The notes below the pieces were generated by a model. It made no database searches, was not told the origin of the DNA, and was given only the letters and a program-made list of their open reading frames with translations. Below, piece after piece: positions 43,941 to 55,700 of a DNA stretch of 64,000 bases. The translations under genes were made by a program, and so were the position numbers. Each line of letters begins with the position of its first letter. The stretch's first letter is position 1. Source of the stretch: Laburnicola sp. R22_1 (lineage: Eukaryota; Ascomycota; Dothideomycetes; Pleosporales; Didymosphaeriaceae); contig JACONQ010000008.1 in the NCBI GenBank assembly GCA_014281115.1, positions 2,356,001 through 2,420,000 on the forward strand, in the 5' to 3' direction.

Positions 43941-45856
43941 TAAGCCAAGGGTCCTAGTTTCCGACAGCCCCGTGTTTCCGACACCCTGCAAAGCCCCGCC
44001 GCCGTCACCACCCTGGTTACGAATGTGTTCACAACTTTGTCAAATAAATCTCTAAAAACACAAAATAAACTGCATTTAAAGAGCTTTAATCGCTTTCTTC
44101 GTCTACACTTAAATCACGGGCAAGATACCGTTGTGTTAGTCGTCAATCCGTGCCGAACGTCGAACTAATGCCTGCTCCGCTTCCTCCTTAGAGCAACTCT
44201 CCTCCACCTCCTGCGTTAGGCTTCTCGCCTTGCGAACACGTTAGGAGGGCTCCTAATTAGTCTAAGAGAGAACCTCTGCAAGACTTGCGAAGCGATTATT
44301 TGGATTAATTGCGACTTTGCAGCGTTTTAGCGGATTTACTTGCTCAATATGCTCGCGCAAGAAAGCAATCTCACAATCCTTTATAGAGACCTCTATTGCG
44401 ATACAGTCTAGCGCTGTAGCAGCAAGCCGAATATATCGTCGTGTAGCTAGAGAGCTATTCTTCCTAGAAAATAGCTTCACAATGTCGCCACCGCGTTTTA
44501 GCGTCCTAATATCTATAGTAGAAGAGGGGGGTGTTAACGGCCGTTGGCGCACTACGACCCACTAAGAACCCAAGGGCTTATCCACGCTCTTAGGATACAG
44601 CCCTGTCGCCTTCCACCCAGCTCGTACGCACTGCTCTTGAAGACCGATTTTACGCGCTTCTGCATAAAATTCAAGAAATCTGGCCTTCCCAACCTTCGTT
44701 GCATCTGTCAGAGCTGTATGCTCGCCAAGAAACCGCCGATACACTGCCTTTAGACTTAAGAAACAACTAAGATCTAAAGGCTAAAGTACATATAAAGTAT
44801 AGGCAGGCAAAAAGAGCAAGTAAACATTATTCAGGTAACATGTAGTCATAAATTCGTCCAAGGTATAACTGCCATAACCGTCGACAATAAGCAACCGTGC
44901 CTCAGATGGATCGTCAGGCTCAGTCTGGGGCAAGAACACCTTCTCCAGCCACTCAACAGAAATTTCGTTGCTCGTCCATCCATTTTGCGAGAAGGTAACA
45001 TGCCAGCTAGGATGTCGAGCCAAAAACTCCCGCTTAAACCACTGCTCCTGGATGCTTTTGGCCTTAAAGATAACAAGGGGGTCTAGAGCGACACCAAGCG
45101 CGGATACACTCTATTACAGAGGTCCAAGTACAGGCATTTACTATCTTAACTAGTACAGAGTTCGGATTTTCCTACAAGGAGCCAATAACAAGCCCATTAA
45201 TACCCTGGCCTTCCATAATGCCGCCCTCGTCGGCATTGTACCTCCGTCGGGGGGGAATCCAGCTCACGGTCCCGTACAGGTCAAACAAGTGCCTAATATT
45301 ATCTGGAGTAGCTGCACTTATGCGTTCCCAGTTAGTCCGGCGGCCTAACTTTGTCTTAATGGCCGGGTGGCGCCGCAAAAAGTGATTAGACCACTTCCTC
45401 CCTAGGTTCCTATGGTCACCCTCTTGCTTGAGCACGCTAGTTGCAATGGCTCGCACTTGCGCATGCGTTGGCGCGTAACCAAGGGCCTCCTACTAGAGAA
45501 TCTAGTGCTCTAGATGCTCTTCTTAAACAATTGTAAGCCGCTATTCACTGTTGTGAGCGTATTAGTGAGGTTAGGCACTATTAAAGCGGCCGCGAAGAGT
45601 GTTCCGTGGTATCCCATGCCAAGCAGCAGCAGTGGGCAAAGCAACCCCAGATTCGAGGTCTGCGAGTGCATTTTAGACGTCGCCCTCCGTATATCTAGCC
45701 ATTAGAAGATAGAAAAAATAATGCAAAAAGATGAATTGAAATTAATAAAGAATTGAATTTTTAAGAACTTATATTCGGTTGTAGTGCATGATGAGGAGGC
45801 GCGGTTGTGGGGCTGTCCGAAACACGGGGGTGTCGGAAACTAGGACCCCTGGCTTA
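43941..45856 (-). mobile_element. Fot1/pogo-like DNA transposon 2 (dead)
   Basis: A 1912-bp element (43943-45854) flanked by TA (43941-43942 and 45855-45856). Left end AGCCAAGGGTCCTAGTTTCC, right end read inward AGCCAGGGGTCCTAGTTTCC. The inverted repeats continue imperfectly for about 47 bp and each holds two copies of a 'tttccgacanccccc'-type motif. Its left TA lies four bases from the right TA of element 1. It carries one transposase pseudogene on the minus strand, unrelated at the ends to element 1. Confidence 0.92.
44262..45702 (-). pseudogene. Transposase of element 2, Fot1/pogo DDE family, stops and a frameshift
   Basis: From the ATG at 45702 (MARYTEGDV, then stop) the frame shows a helix-turn-helix (ALPTAAAWHGIPRNTLRGRF), a CENP-B-like part (HRNLGRKWSNHFLRRHPAIK) and a DDE domain (YNADEGGIMEGQG, LLIVDGYGSYTLDEF, then PLDLSCF) with all three Asp kept. 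About eight in-frame TAA/TAG codons fall in the first third, nearly all in places where Gln is expected. One frameshift lies between 45172 and 45023. The C-terminal part continues to 44262. Different from the transposase of element 1 in sequence. Confidence 0.9.
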
Positions 45857-46500
45857 TGTGGGGGAAATCTAGTTAGCCAACAGTTACTTGTAGTATGAAG
45901 CTAGAGCCTATGGCCAACTACAGACATGCCTAGGCATCGCGCGCTACGCCCGTCGCCTTGTTCAAAAAACATCCGCATATGGTAGTTCCTTCACCTGCTG
46001 GTGAGGACCTCGGGAGACCCGTACAGTAGCATACAGTACACCCTGATAGTGTTGGTATTCCTCCTCCCGAGGGAACAGATACAGTGCATAAAATCTGGCT
46101 GAATTGAGAGTTAGTATGAACTAATCTTTGGGAATGCGAACTGACCTGGGAAACTCGCATTTTTGCCTACGAGTGAATAAGGCTGACGTGGATCTCCTAA
46201 ATCCGCTAGCGCAAAGTCCGTGCACATATCTTGGCGAAACCACGTTAGGTGCCTACCAGTTTCTCGCATCAACAGCCCGGTCCACTTCTTTCACCGGAGA
46301 TCTATTACATCACAGGAATCTCTTTCAGTCGCTACTTGTTGGTTGAGTCGGACGTTTCGCGGGACGTGAGGTTGCACCAGGAATGTAGCCTTAGGGCAGA
46401 CACAGCGCAGTCACACAGCGTCTCCACCTGGAACACCAGAATCATCACCATCAGATCACTCTGCTCACGTCTGAAGAAAGGCTCCACACAGATTCTCAAT
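45857..46500. promoter_or_regulatory. Upstream region of the SNF2 gene
   Basis: 644 bp between the right end of transposon 2 and the SNF2 start. The SNF2 frame is open back to 46249 but lacks an ATG, so this part is probably leader. No gene called. Confidence 0.4.
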
Positions 46501-49500
46501 ATGGATTCGTCGACCTCAACTCCGATGACAACGATATCGTCCAGTGCGTCTGGCATGGACGCCGAATCTCAAGATCTCAAGAAGTACATCTCTCTAGGTA
46601 GCCTTCATTTCGATCGTCTACTTTCCATAATTCCCAAGCGCGCGGACACGGAATGGGCTGAATTGATGCATCCTGACTTACCTGAGGACGTGAAGATGCT
46701 GATAGGAAATGAAGCGTCTAGATTACTAGAAGCCGGTTGGATTCGGATGTTCATCCACCAGCATTGTGAGACCAGCAGGATAGCTCACGATATCGTTCGA
46801 GTTTACCTTCTCCCGGAGGATTGGGGCCGATCACAACGTTTCATCGACCGGAATAGCAAGAGTCTCAAAGCCGCATTGCGCCTGCTTCTGCAACAGATCG
46901 ACGTGTCGCCACAACCTTGGTTCGGAGATCATTCCGAAGCAGCGATACAGCCATTTGATCCTTGGGCGAGTGCTGAGAATGTATCGCTGTTCTATCTATT
47001 CAACAAGCTTCCATCTCCCGCGCCTTCCCCGGAGAAAATCAAAAATCGGTTTAGTAGGAGAGCGGTCGAAGATCTTCTAGAATCAGTGGCATCTATTTCT
47101 AGTTTTGATTTGGACGAGTTCGAAGACCAGCCGGTCGAGGGATTAAAAACGAAACTGTACCCCTATCAAGCGAGGTCAGCAGGCTTGATGATCCAACGAG
47201 AAGCAGCACCTCGGTTACAACTGGATCCGCGACTAGAGATTCGGAATGCACCAAACGGAGAGGCTTTTTACTTTGGGGCGAGAGACGGATCGTTTCTTCA
47301 AGAGCCAATCTTCTACGAGACAAATCGGGGCGGCATCCTAGCAGAGACTATGGTAAGTCGACCAACGAAGCTCAAGACATGGAAATCACAAGCAGCATCC
47401 TAACTTCTCGCGTGCGAAAAAGTTACGCCACATCCTACTGTCCTTCGCCTTATGATTGCACCGAAATAGAGATACTACATACAATTACGATCTAAATGTC
47501 CCAACCTTGCAGAGACCAGGCTGACCTTAGCAGGGCCTCGGCAAAACCATCATCTGCCTGTCGGTGATTCTGGCGACACGAGGACATCTACCACAGATAC
47601 CTGCTGCTTACCAGCCGCCTCCTCGCTTGCGCGACCGAGTGGGTTCGCTAAAGGACATGGCAGCCAGCATCAGCGGTCGTTACGCGGTTCCTGCTAAAGA
47701 TGTATTGGAACGCTACGAAGCATATGAAGGCCTGGACTTGGGCAATCTAAAAGAAGCTCTGAAACAAAACATTGCTTTTTATGAGGTTCCGCCTGACCTC
47801 CCGCGAATGAACAGAAACACGATTATACCGCCGCCTCGACAGCTGATCATGTGCACAGGCACAATTATAGTCGTTCCACGAAATCTACTGCATCAATGGC
47901 AATCCGAAATCCGCAAGCACGTGGTCAAGGATAGTCTGAAGATTTTAATCGTGGACAATGTCCCAAAGCGAGCTAGGAAGAACCGTACGTCCAACTCAGA
48001 AGAATATCAAATGGACTTTGCGAGCGACTTGCCGGTGCCTACAAAGCTTATGGAATATGATGTCGTATTGTTCACGCGCAACCGCTTCGAACAAGAGATC
48101 CAGGACGGCAAATATGACAAAGGCCGGAGGGCGGCATTCGGAGCTCTGCCCAGCTGTTCCTGTGTCCCTATTGGTGCTACGCGAATTCGAGACTGTATGT
48201 GTAGCGGCCAAACTTATGAGAGCCCTCTGAAGAAGGTTCACTGGTTGCGTATCATCATCGATGAGGGTCACAACTTCTCCTCGTCAGTTTCAAATGCTGT
48301 ACTAGTTGCCAAGCAACTGCAAGCCGAACGTCGGTGGGTGGTGAGCGGTACACCTGCAAAGAATCTCGTCGGGGTCGAGGTCGATTTAGCAAGTCTAGAT
48401 GAGGAGTCAGCAGACCCGACGCTTTTGCGCGAGCTCGCCATTGAGCAGAGAAAAGCCTTCAATCTCGACGACGAGAACGTAAAAGCTGCGAAAGCCCTGG
48501 GCTCCTTGGCTTCTAATTTCCTCATGGTTCGGCCATGGGCCGAGTCCAGCGTGGAAGGTCGTCTCGACTGGGATGACTACATCTACCGTCATGAACATCC
48601 ATATCGTAAGACGTATTCCGGCTTCTCCTCATGCTTCCTACGTACGTTGGAAGGCCTGGTCGTGAAGACGCGACCTGGGGACGTCGAGAAGGACATTAAA
48701 CTTCCACCGATGCGACATCAGGTCGTGTACCTCAAACCATGCTGGTTTGACAAAATGGTAAGACATACTAGCATATGAGTACGAGACCCACGCTTATCAA
48801 CAACTTTGCAGGTACAGAATCTCTTTGTCCAGGTGCTACGAGCGAATGCTATTACCAGCGAACGATCGGACATAGATTATCTTTTCCACAAAAACAGCGC
48901 AAAGGCGCGGCGCAGCCTGATACGGAATTTGAGGCAGTCTAACTTTACCTGGACTGGGTTTAGTCTACAAGACGTTGCCACTACGCTAGAGACCACCGCA
49001 AAATACCTTAACAAGGAGGACAAGACATGTTCATTGGAAGATGCGAAGCTGCTTCTGGAGAGCAGTCGTCTTGTTTCAACGCTGGTTACATCCGACAGCT
49101 GGAACGCTCTTAGCAAAGCACACGAAGTTGGTACGTTCCATCGCGTTCGCACAGCATATCACATGTATATTCAGCGCACATTCTGATATTCGATCTCTAC
49201 TTCAGGCGGGAGCCAGTTATACGTTCAAGGATACATCCACTAACGCAGAATGCAGGCATGGCAGTGGAGCACTGGCCACAGGAATCCGAGGGGAGCTTTT
49301 CCCTCTCATACCCTGAGAAGCCGGCCATGATCGGCATCACTCAGCTTCTGGAGGGACAGACGCATGTGGATAGTCGTATTTTGTCCGACTCGCCCTCTGA
49401 AGGGCTAAGTGCGGTTGGCCAAGCCGCAAAGGAAAAAATAGCTGCTATACAGGAAGCCGAAAGCGAGACGAAGACGAGCACGGAACAACCCACTGGTGAT

Positions 49501-50616
49501 GAGCAACTGCAGAAGGCTGGGGTGCCGTCTTCCTGTGTAGGATTGCAACCACTTACCAGCCGCCGTGCATCGACGATGACCACCAAAGCCCCGCCTCGTA
49601 AATCTCAGCCCATGTTAACCAAGGTCAAGTCTGTGCCCGCCCAAAACCAACCTCCCTCGGACGAGATCAATGTAGTAGCGGATACAGCCCATACAGTGTC
49701 ATCAAGCAAACCTAGAAAACGCAAGCTCACCGTCTCGGACGAAATGGCCGAGCTGCCAGAAGATTCTTTGTTACGAAATACCCGCGTTGTGGGTACAACT
49801 TCTGCGAAGCTATCGTATCTCATCGGAAAAGTCATGAAGCACCAAGAGCTGGAGAAGATAATCATCTTCTACGATGGCGACAACACGGCCTTTTATCTTG
49901 CACAGGCTTTCGAAATGCTCTACATCAATCACCGCATCTATGCACGGACGCTTGACAACACCACGCGGTCCGAATATATTGCGCTGTTCAACGAAAATCC
50001 CGACATCCGAGTACTACTGATCGACGTGGCATGCGGTGCGTTGGGTCTGAACCTCAACGCGGCAAGCGTGGTCCTTATCGTCAACCCGATCAACCGCCCG
50101 GGCATCGAAGCGCAAGCCATAAAGCGTGCCCACAGAATCGGTCAAACAAAGCAGGTCCTCGTTGAAACGCTCATTTTAGAGGGCACAATGGAAGAGGCCA
50201 TTTTCAAACAAGCCAAGCAGATGTCGCGCCAGCAGCATTTCGAAGCCAAGGAGTTGGAGGACGACGCCGGCATCGTTAACATCATCCAGAACGCACATGT
50301 TGTGCCTATCGAGCCAGGAGAAAGTGAAGGATTCGCCAAGTTTGCTCCTTTGGAGTCGCCGCAGCAAGTATTTGGACGGCCGAACAGGCACAAGTATCAT
50401 CATTTCGGTACTGTGGAAACGAAGCAGAGCCCGCAGAAGAAGGCGAGGACGGCGGAGTCCGATGGTACGGAGAACGGAAAAGGTAGCCGCGCGAGTACGC
50501 CTATGAAGATGACACTTCAAATTCGCATGGGTACTGGGCCTGAGCTGCCGCGCCCCAGCCGGGAGCAGAGCCAGGAGCAGAGCTTCAGTATCTTTGGTGG
50601 GTCGAATGACGGATGA
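46501..50616 (+). CDS. SNF2-family DNA-dependent ATPase / helicase-like protein
   Basis: Exons 46501-47352, 47534-48757, 48812-49130 and 49256-50616 give 1251 residues; introns 181, 54 and 125 nt. The first intron splits motif I exactly: AETM joined to GLGKTIICLSV (residues 281-295). Other motifs: Ia VVPRNLLHQW, II DEGH at about 527 (DExH variant), III SGTPAKN at about 554. The C-terminal RecA lobe has IIIFYDGDNTAFYL, GALGLNLNAASVV and motif VI QAIKRAHRIGQTK at about 1086. The order and the long insert between lobes (about 570-970) match the Rad5/Rad16 branch, but I see no RING finger; the Cys cluster CSCVPIGATRIRDCMC near 500 is too short. Such proteins remodel chromatin or act in DNA repair. 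Exact orthology open. Confidence 0.9.
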
Positions 50617-50952
50617 GAATTGACCCCCCCGTGGAAACGACAACAAGGAACTGTGAATTTTTGTTTGATGCTAAGCAATGCTGCGGTGGGGGCGGTTAGG
50701 CCCTCAAATTCGTCGATTCCTGTGCCACTTTTAACATTTAGTAACTTGCACACCATTTGTAGAACGATATACCCACTACTTAAATACCAGCCAGCCAGCA
50801 TTTAGAGGAAGTTATACCCGCCTCCACAAGATGATTGCAACACATACACAAGTCTCCAAAAAAAAAAAGCTTTCGCAAAATTGGTACTATCAACAGAGAA
50901 AAGAACTACCCCACCACACAGACAGACCCGAGCCATCCGTCTCCCCCCCAGC
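50617..50952. other. Intergenic, convergent 3' regions
   Basis: Between the SNF2 stop and the GH12 stop. Contains an A10 run near 50860. Nothing else. Confidence 0.35.
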
Positions 50953-51868
50953 CTAGAGGTTAACCTGCAACCCCAACGTAGCATTCATCACCGCCTTCCC
51001 AAAAAATGGCTCCGTGCCAGCGTTGCCTACATTCACAAAGGTGTCCCGATCAAACACGCCGACCTCCACCATACTCATCAACCACTCCTTAATGTCGCCC
51101 TCAAACTGGCCCTCAAACATGCGATCCGGCAGCGCCGACGTAACCGTAATCCCTGTATCGTGATTGACCCCCTGGTACACTTTCCAGCTGGTGCCGTACA
51201 GCGCGGGGATGGTGGCCACGGGCGTCGGCCACCCGATGGGCAGCTGGCCGCCCGTGTATTCGAGCCAGAGCATGAGTTCTTGGGCGCGGGTCGAGGTCGA
51301 GTCGCCCTTGGTGGGGGACGTCATGAAGTCGAAGCAGATGTTGCCCTTGTAGGCGGTGCTGTTGGTGCGCGTCCAGGTGTAGGTTGCGGGGATGGAGGAG
51401 ATGGCGGAGAGGCGGGTGCCGAGGTTTTGGGTTAGGCCGACGAAGGAGTAGCCTTTGGGGATGTTGTTGCTAGGGGGTGAGTTAGTATGTAGGTGATGGC
51501 GGCTACCTGAGGGTGTTGTCCGTGGAGGGAGGGAGGGAGACGGGGTGGGTGGATGAAGAGGCTACTTACGTGGCTTGCACGTATTCGATGTCGGTTACGC
51601 TGCTCCATTCGATGTTCTTGTTGCCGTTTGGTGCGGTCATGACGCGCTTGTAGTTTGTGCATTGGGTGCCTTTGGCTTGTGCGGCGTTGTAGAACATGTT
51701 GTAGATTATCCAAGGGGTGTCGGTTAGGACGATGCTGTCGTCTTTGTCGCAGAGTTGGGTGGCGGGTTGGCGGGTTGAGTCGCTTATTACCATGGGTTGG
51801 GGGAGGGCGAGGACCGGGGCGAGGAGCGCTGAGATGGCGAGGAGGGCGGTGGGGAGCATGGGAGACAT
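50953..51868 (-). CDS. Glycoside hydrolase family 12 endoglucanase / xyloglucanase
   Basis: Exons 51868-51570 and 51469-50953 (100-nt intron, GTAAGT donor, TAG acceptor) give 271 residues. Residues 1-22 are a signal peptide (MSPMLPTALLAISALLAPVLA). GH12 features: QLCDKDDSIVLTDTPWIIYN near 38, TWTRTNSTAYKGNICFDFM near 131, nucleophile Glu164 in RAQELMLWLEYTGG, TSWKVYQGVN near 194 and acid/base Glu253 in NAGTEPFFG. GH12 enzymes are retaining beta-1,4-glucanases of the jelly-roll type acting on cellulose or xyloglucan. The mature protein lacks a binding module. Length is near the family norm. Substrate preference cannot be told from sequence alone. Confidence 0.92.
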
Positions 51869-51980
51869 GGTGGGTGCTTGCTTGATGGGTGTTTGAGGGA
51901 AGAAACGAATGGATAAACGAGTGGGAGAATGAACGAATGTAGGTCAAGTTGGTAATGGGAAAGTGCGTGACACAAGAGAA

Positions 51981-51990
51981 CATATATAAA
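51981..51990 (-). promoter_or_regulatory. TATA box of the GH12 gene
   Basis: Minus strand reads TTTATATATG, about 113-122 bp before the ATG at 51868. The spacing matches that seen at the GH45 gene. Confidence 0.55.
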
Positions 51991-52737
51991 GTCCAGATCA
52001 CCTCATTCGAATCCGCCATCGACCCAGGTCCCAAAACCCGGAAATTTCTTTAGCGGCTCGGGAGCACATAAGATGGCAGGCCTCCATCTGAAGCACGTTA
52101 GCATCGGCTATGACCAAGCGCAAATTACAACATCGTGGTACACGATACACCGCGCGGTGGTGAAACAGATTAGCGAGCCGCGTCCAGGAGTGCGTTGGTC
52201 CACATACCTGAAACAAGGCGTTCACGCAGCCACGCTAGCAACCCGCCTTTAATAATTCTTCCGATGTCGTTTCTTCTAGACCAGAAGTTGGCGAAAATCC
52301 TCTCCCTCGTATGAAATTAAGTACTACCTAGTATCCACGTATCGAATCGTTCTGTCGTCGAACGACTCCTGAAACAAGTGTAAATATGTGCATTTGTGAG
52401 GGACTTGAGCAGGGAAGGGGACCGCCACAATGAGCGAACATGGAATCCCTATAGACAATGCTGAAGAAACTGACAAATGCAAACAGTCCGGCCACAATTC
52501 CGTGGCTCCTACTCAGGTTTACCCTAGGTACGTAGGTAGTACTCACAACAGCAAGCTATCATCCCTCTCCAAGAATCAACCATCGTCCATCCCACCACCA
52601 ACGTATAAAATACCATCTCATCTACCAAAACTATAGTACAAATATACACAAACAACAGGGCAGGCATCACACCTCCCCTCCCCTCACTCCTCAGCCCCCA
52701 CATCCACAAACAGTCCCATTTGCGTTATACTCAGCCC
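51991..52737. other. Intergenic
   Basis: Upstream of GH12 and downstream of the AAA+ gene, both on the minus strand. A 68-codon ATG ORF at 52430 has low complexity and is not supported. Confidence 0.35.
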
Positions 52738-55700
52738 CTACGTCCGCACCCTAACCACATTCTCATTCAACCCCTTATCGATCCCAATTCCAAAAACCCG
52801 CTTCTGCTTCTTCCCCTTCTTATCCCCATACTTCTCATCAAACTTCTTAATCGCATTCAAGCTGCTCATATCCTCCGAGATGCTCGCGCTAATCTCCTGC
52901 AACGCCCTGTCAAAATGTCGTGCACAGAGGACCCGTTTCACAGGAAAGTCGTATTGCATGCCGCGAACGAGCTGAGGAGGCTTGGATGCAGCACCTGCAG
53001 TAGCAGCGTCGGAAGGTGAGACCTCGGTGGATAATGAGTCGGCTACTTTCTGAGCGGCGGCTATGGCGGCTTGTTCGTTTTCTTCCTTGACGCATGCTAG
53101 GGCGGCTGAGACGGCCAGGTTCTTCAGGTCGGAGCCAGAGTAGAAGGGTGTGCGTTTGGCGATGTCAACCAGGTCGACTGACTCGTCGAGCTGTTCGCCA
53201 CGGAGATGGATCTTTAGAATCTCCCACCGGTCGGTCTGAGTAGGCAAGTCGACTAATAGGCGGCGTGGTAGACGGCGGATCACCGCGTCGTCCAAGTCGA
53301 AAGGGCGGTTCGTGGCAACCATGACGAATACCGAAAGGTCGTTTAAGCCATCCCACTCTTTCAAAAACTGATTCAAAATGTCACGATGCGTATTGCGGTC
53401 ACGGCCCATATCCCGTGATGAAAAGATAGCGTCCGCCTCATCCAGGAATACAACGCATGGCGACAGTTTCCGAGCTAGAGAGAAAATGGCCGTAACATTC
53501 TTCTCGCCTTCTCCAACGTATTTGTCCATGATCTGGCTTCCCGAGACCTCAAGCACGCTGGATCCACTTTCTTTTGCGACAGCCTTGGCCAACAGAGTTT
53601 TTCCCGTTCCAGGAGGACCATAGAGAAGAGCACCAGAAATCTTTTCGGTAGCGAGCACACCATAATCGAAAGCATCTGGACGTAGAAGAGATAGAGAAGT
53701 GAGTGTCCGGATCGCGTCGATGGTATCCGGAGGGACATGAATTTGGTCGAATGTGGTTTTAATCTGGTCAGGATTTGCTATACCGGGCATCAGACGTTTC
53801 TCGTGCTTAGTGGCCGTCATCCATATTCTTTCTAGCTGACGTTCTCGATCGCGAGCGGAAGAGGCACCACTGTTCCATTTCGATTTTGCTCCCCGGGGAC
53901 CTTGTCTACCTTGGCTGGATTGCCTTCTTTGAGCTTGGCGCTTGATGTAGGCGAATTTGCGGTGGTCGCTGGCTTGCAATAAGCCCAACGCAAGGACCAC
54001 GTGCGTGCCATTGAGGTGTGTGCCGACAGGATCTACCAAGTGCAGACCTAGTGCAGTCAATGCTATGCGATGAACCTCGTCGTAGGTCAAAATCTTCCCC
54101 ATGGAGAGATGGCGTCCCAAGCCACTTGCATTTGCCAGTGTCAGAGACGCGCAGATATTGTCCGACGTCTCACGATCCGAAATATGCCGTGACGCTAGTG
54201 GGTCCAGACATCGCAGCATGTTCTGAATATGGCGAACATTGATCCTTTGGTATTTGTCGTAAGCGTTTGCAGAATTTCCAGTTGCTACGGACAACAAGGG
54301 CTTCGGTAGTGTGCTTCTCACTCTCTCCACGGGAACGACAATGGTCCTATAAAAGCTTTCTTCTCCCTCGGCCTGAAGACTCTGAATACCGGTCCTCGTA
54401 AGATCAGGGGTGAGGTCTGGCGAGGAGGAGCTACCGACAATCATGATGCTCTCTCCGGCGATTCTTCGCTTGCGGACACACTCTTCGAGCCTTTGGATGA
54501 CTCGGCTTCCATAGTGAGTCCCCTTTAGCTCTTTGTAGTCTGGAACATAGATGATTTTGGCATTCAAAGGGGTGCATGATTTTCTTGAGGAAGAGCCAAC
54601 ATGGACTGCAAGACCGAATCTCGACACCGCTTCGCTTGGAAGAGCGGTGTCGATCTCAAACTTGCCACATGCAGGATTAATGGAATAGTCAAAGAAATCA
54701 GGCCGCGGAGCATCTGTTGCTTGCTCGTTGTCGCTAGAAGATGGCGTACGATCAGCATCGGCATCAGGGAATCCTCGCTCGCGTTGGGTCTCTGCAGCGT
54801 CTATCAGGTGTTCGATGAGATTCGCGATCTTCAGATCTTCTAACTGTGCTTCGTTGCTTGCTTTTTGTGAAGGTTCCGCGGCGGACGGTTGTGGGGTCCT
54901 GCTAATCCCGTTCAAAAAGCCATCGAGACCAAAAAGTTTTAAACTAGGGAGACCGAAGGCTGATGTTTCTTCATCTTCGTCGGCAGCGAACCTGTCGTCT
55001 TTTCCGGCCGCGCCGACATCCAAGAATACGCTGTTACTTGCATCTGAAATAGGCCGATGTGTCTCATAGCCCAAAGATCGAATCGAGTGGGGTGATGGTT
55101 CTGGCCCGTCGCCTAGGTAGTCGCCCGCCAGTTCGGCGAGGTCTTGAGCACGTAAGATGACCGTGTCAACGCCTAGACCACCTGCGACAGATAGTACGGC
55201 GTCTTCCAGCAAGCGGTCCTGCATGCTGGAAGGACAGTGTAGTATTAGGTTGGTCTTGGCAGCAGGGAACGCGTCACTTGATGAAGGTTGCAACACGGAG
55301 AGAGAGGCTGCCATTGTAGCCCGGATCTCTGCCAGCACACAGGGCGGTATGTGCTTGGCCTTGAGAGTGGGCACATTCATCTGATCCGTGTCGGTGTCCA
55401 GCACGAAGGGCGCAATACGCTGCTTGATCTCGTCAGAGAGCGAATCAAAACCCTTGCTCAGCTCGCGTAGACGTTGTATATGCTGGTGTTCTTGACTCTC
55501 ACTCTGGGCTTCAGCAAGCTGTGCAATTTCTTGCTTAAGAGCCTCCAGACGGGCTTTGTTGGACTCGTGTTTTTCCCCTGCCGTACTCGTCGGTTCGCTC
55601 CCGCTACTCGAAGGCTGCTCCTTCGGGCTGCCTATACTACCGTCCCCCAATTTAGAGACGAAGTCGTCGAGGTCGCCCAAACTGCCGCCCCACGCATCAG

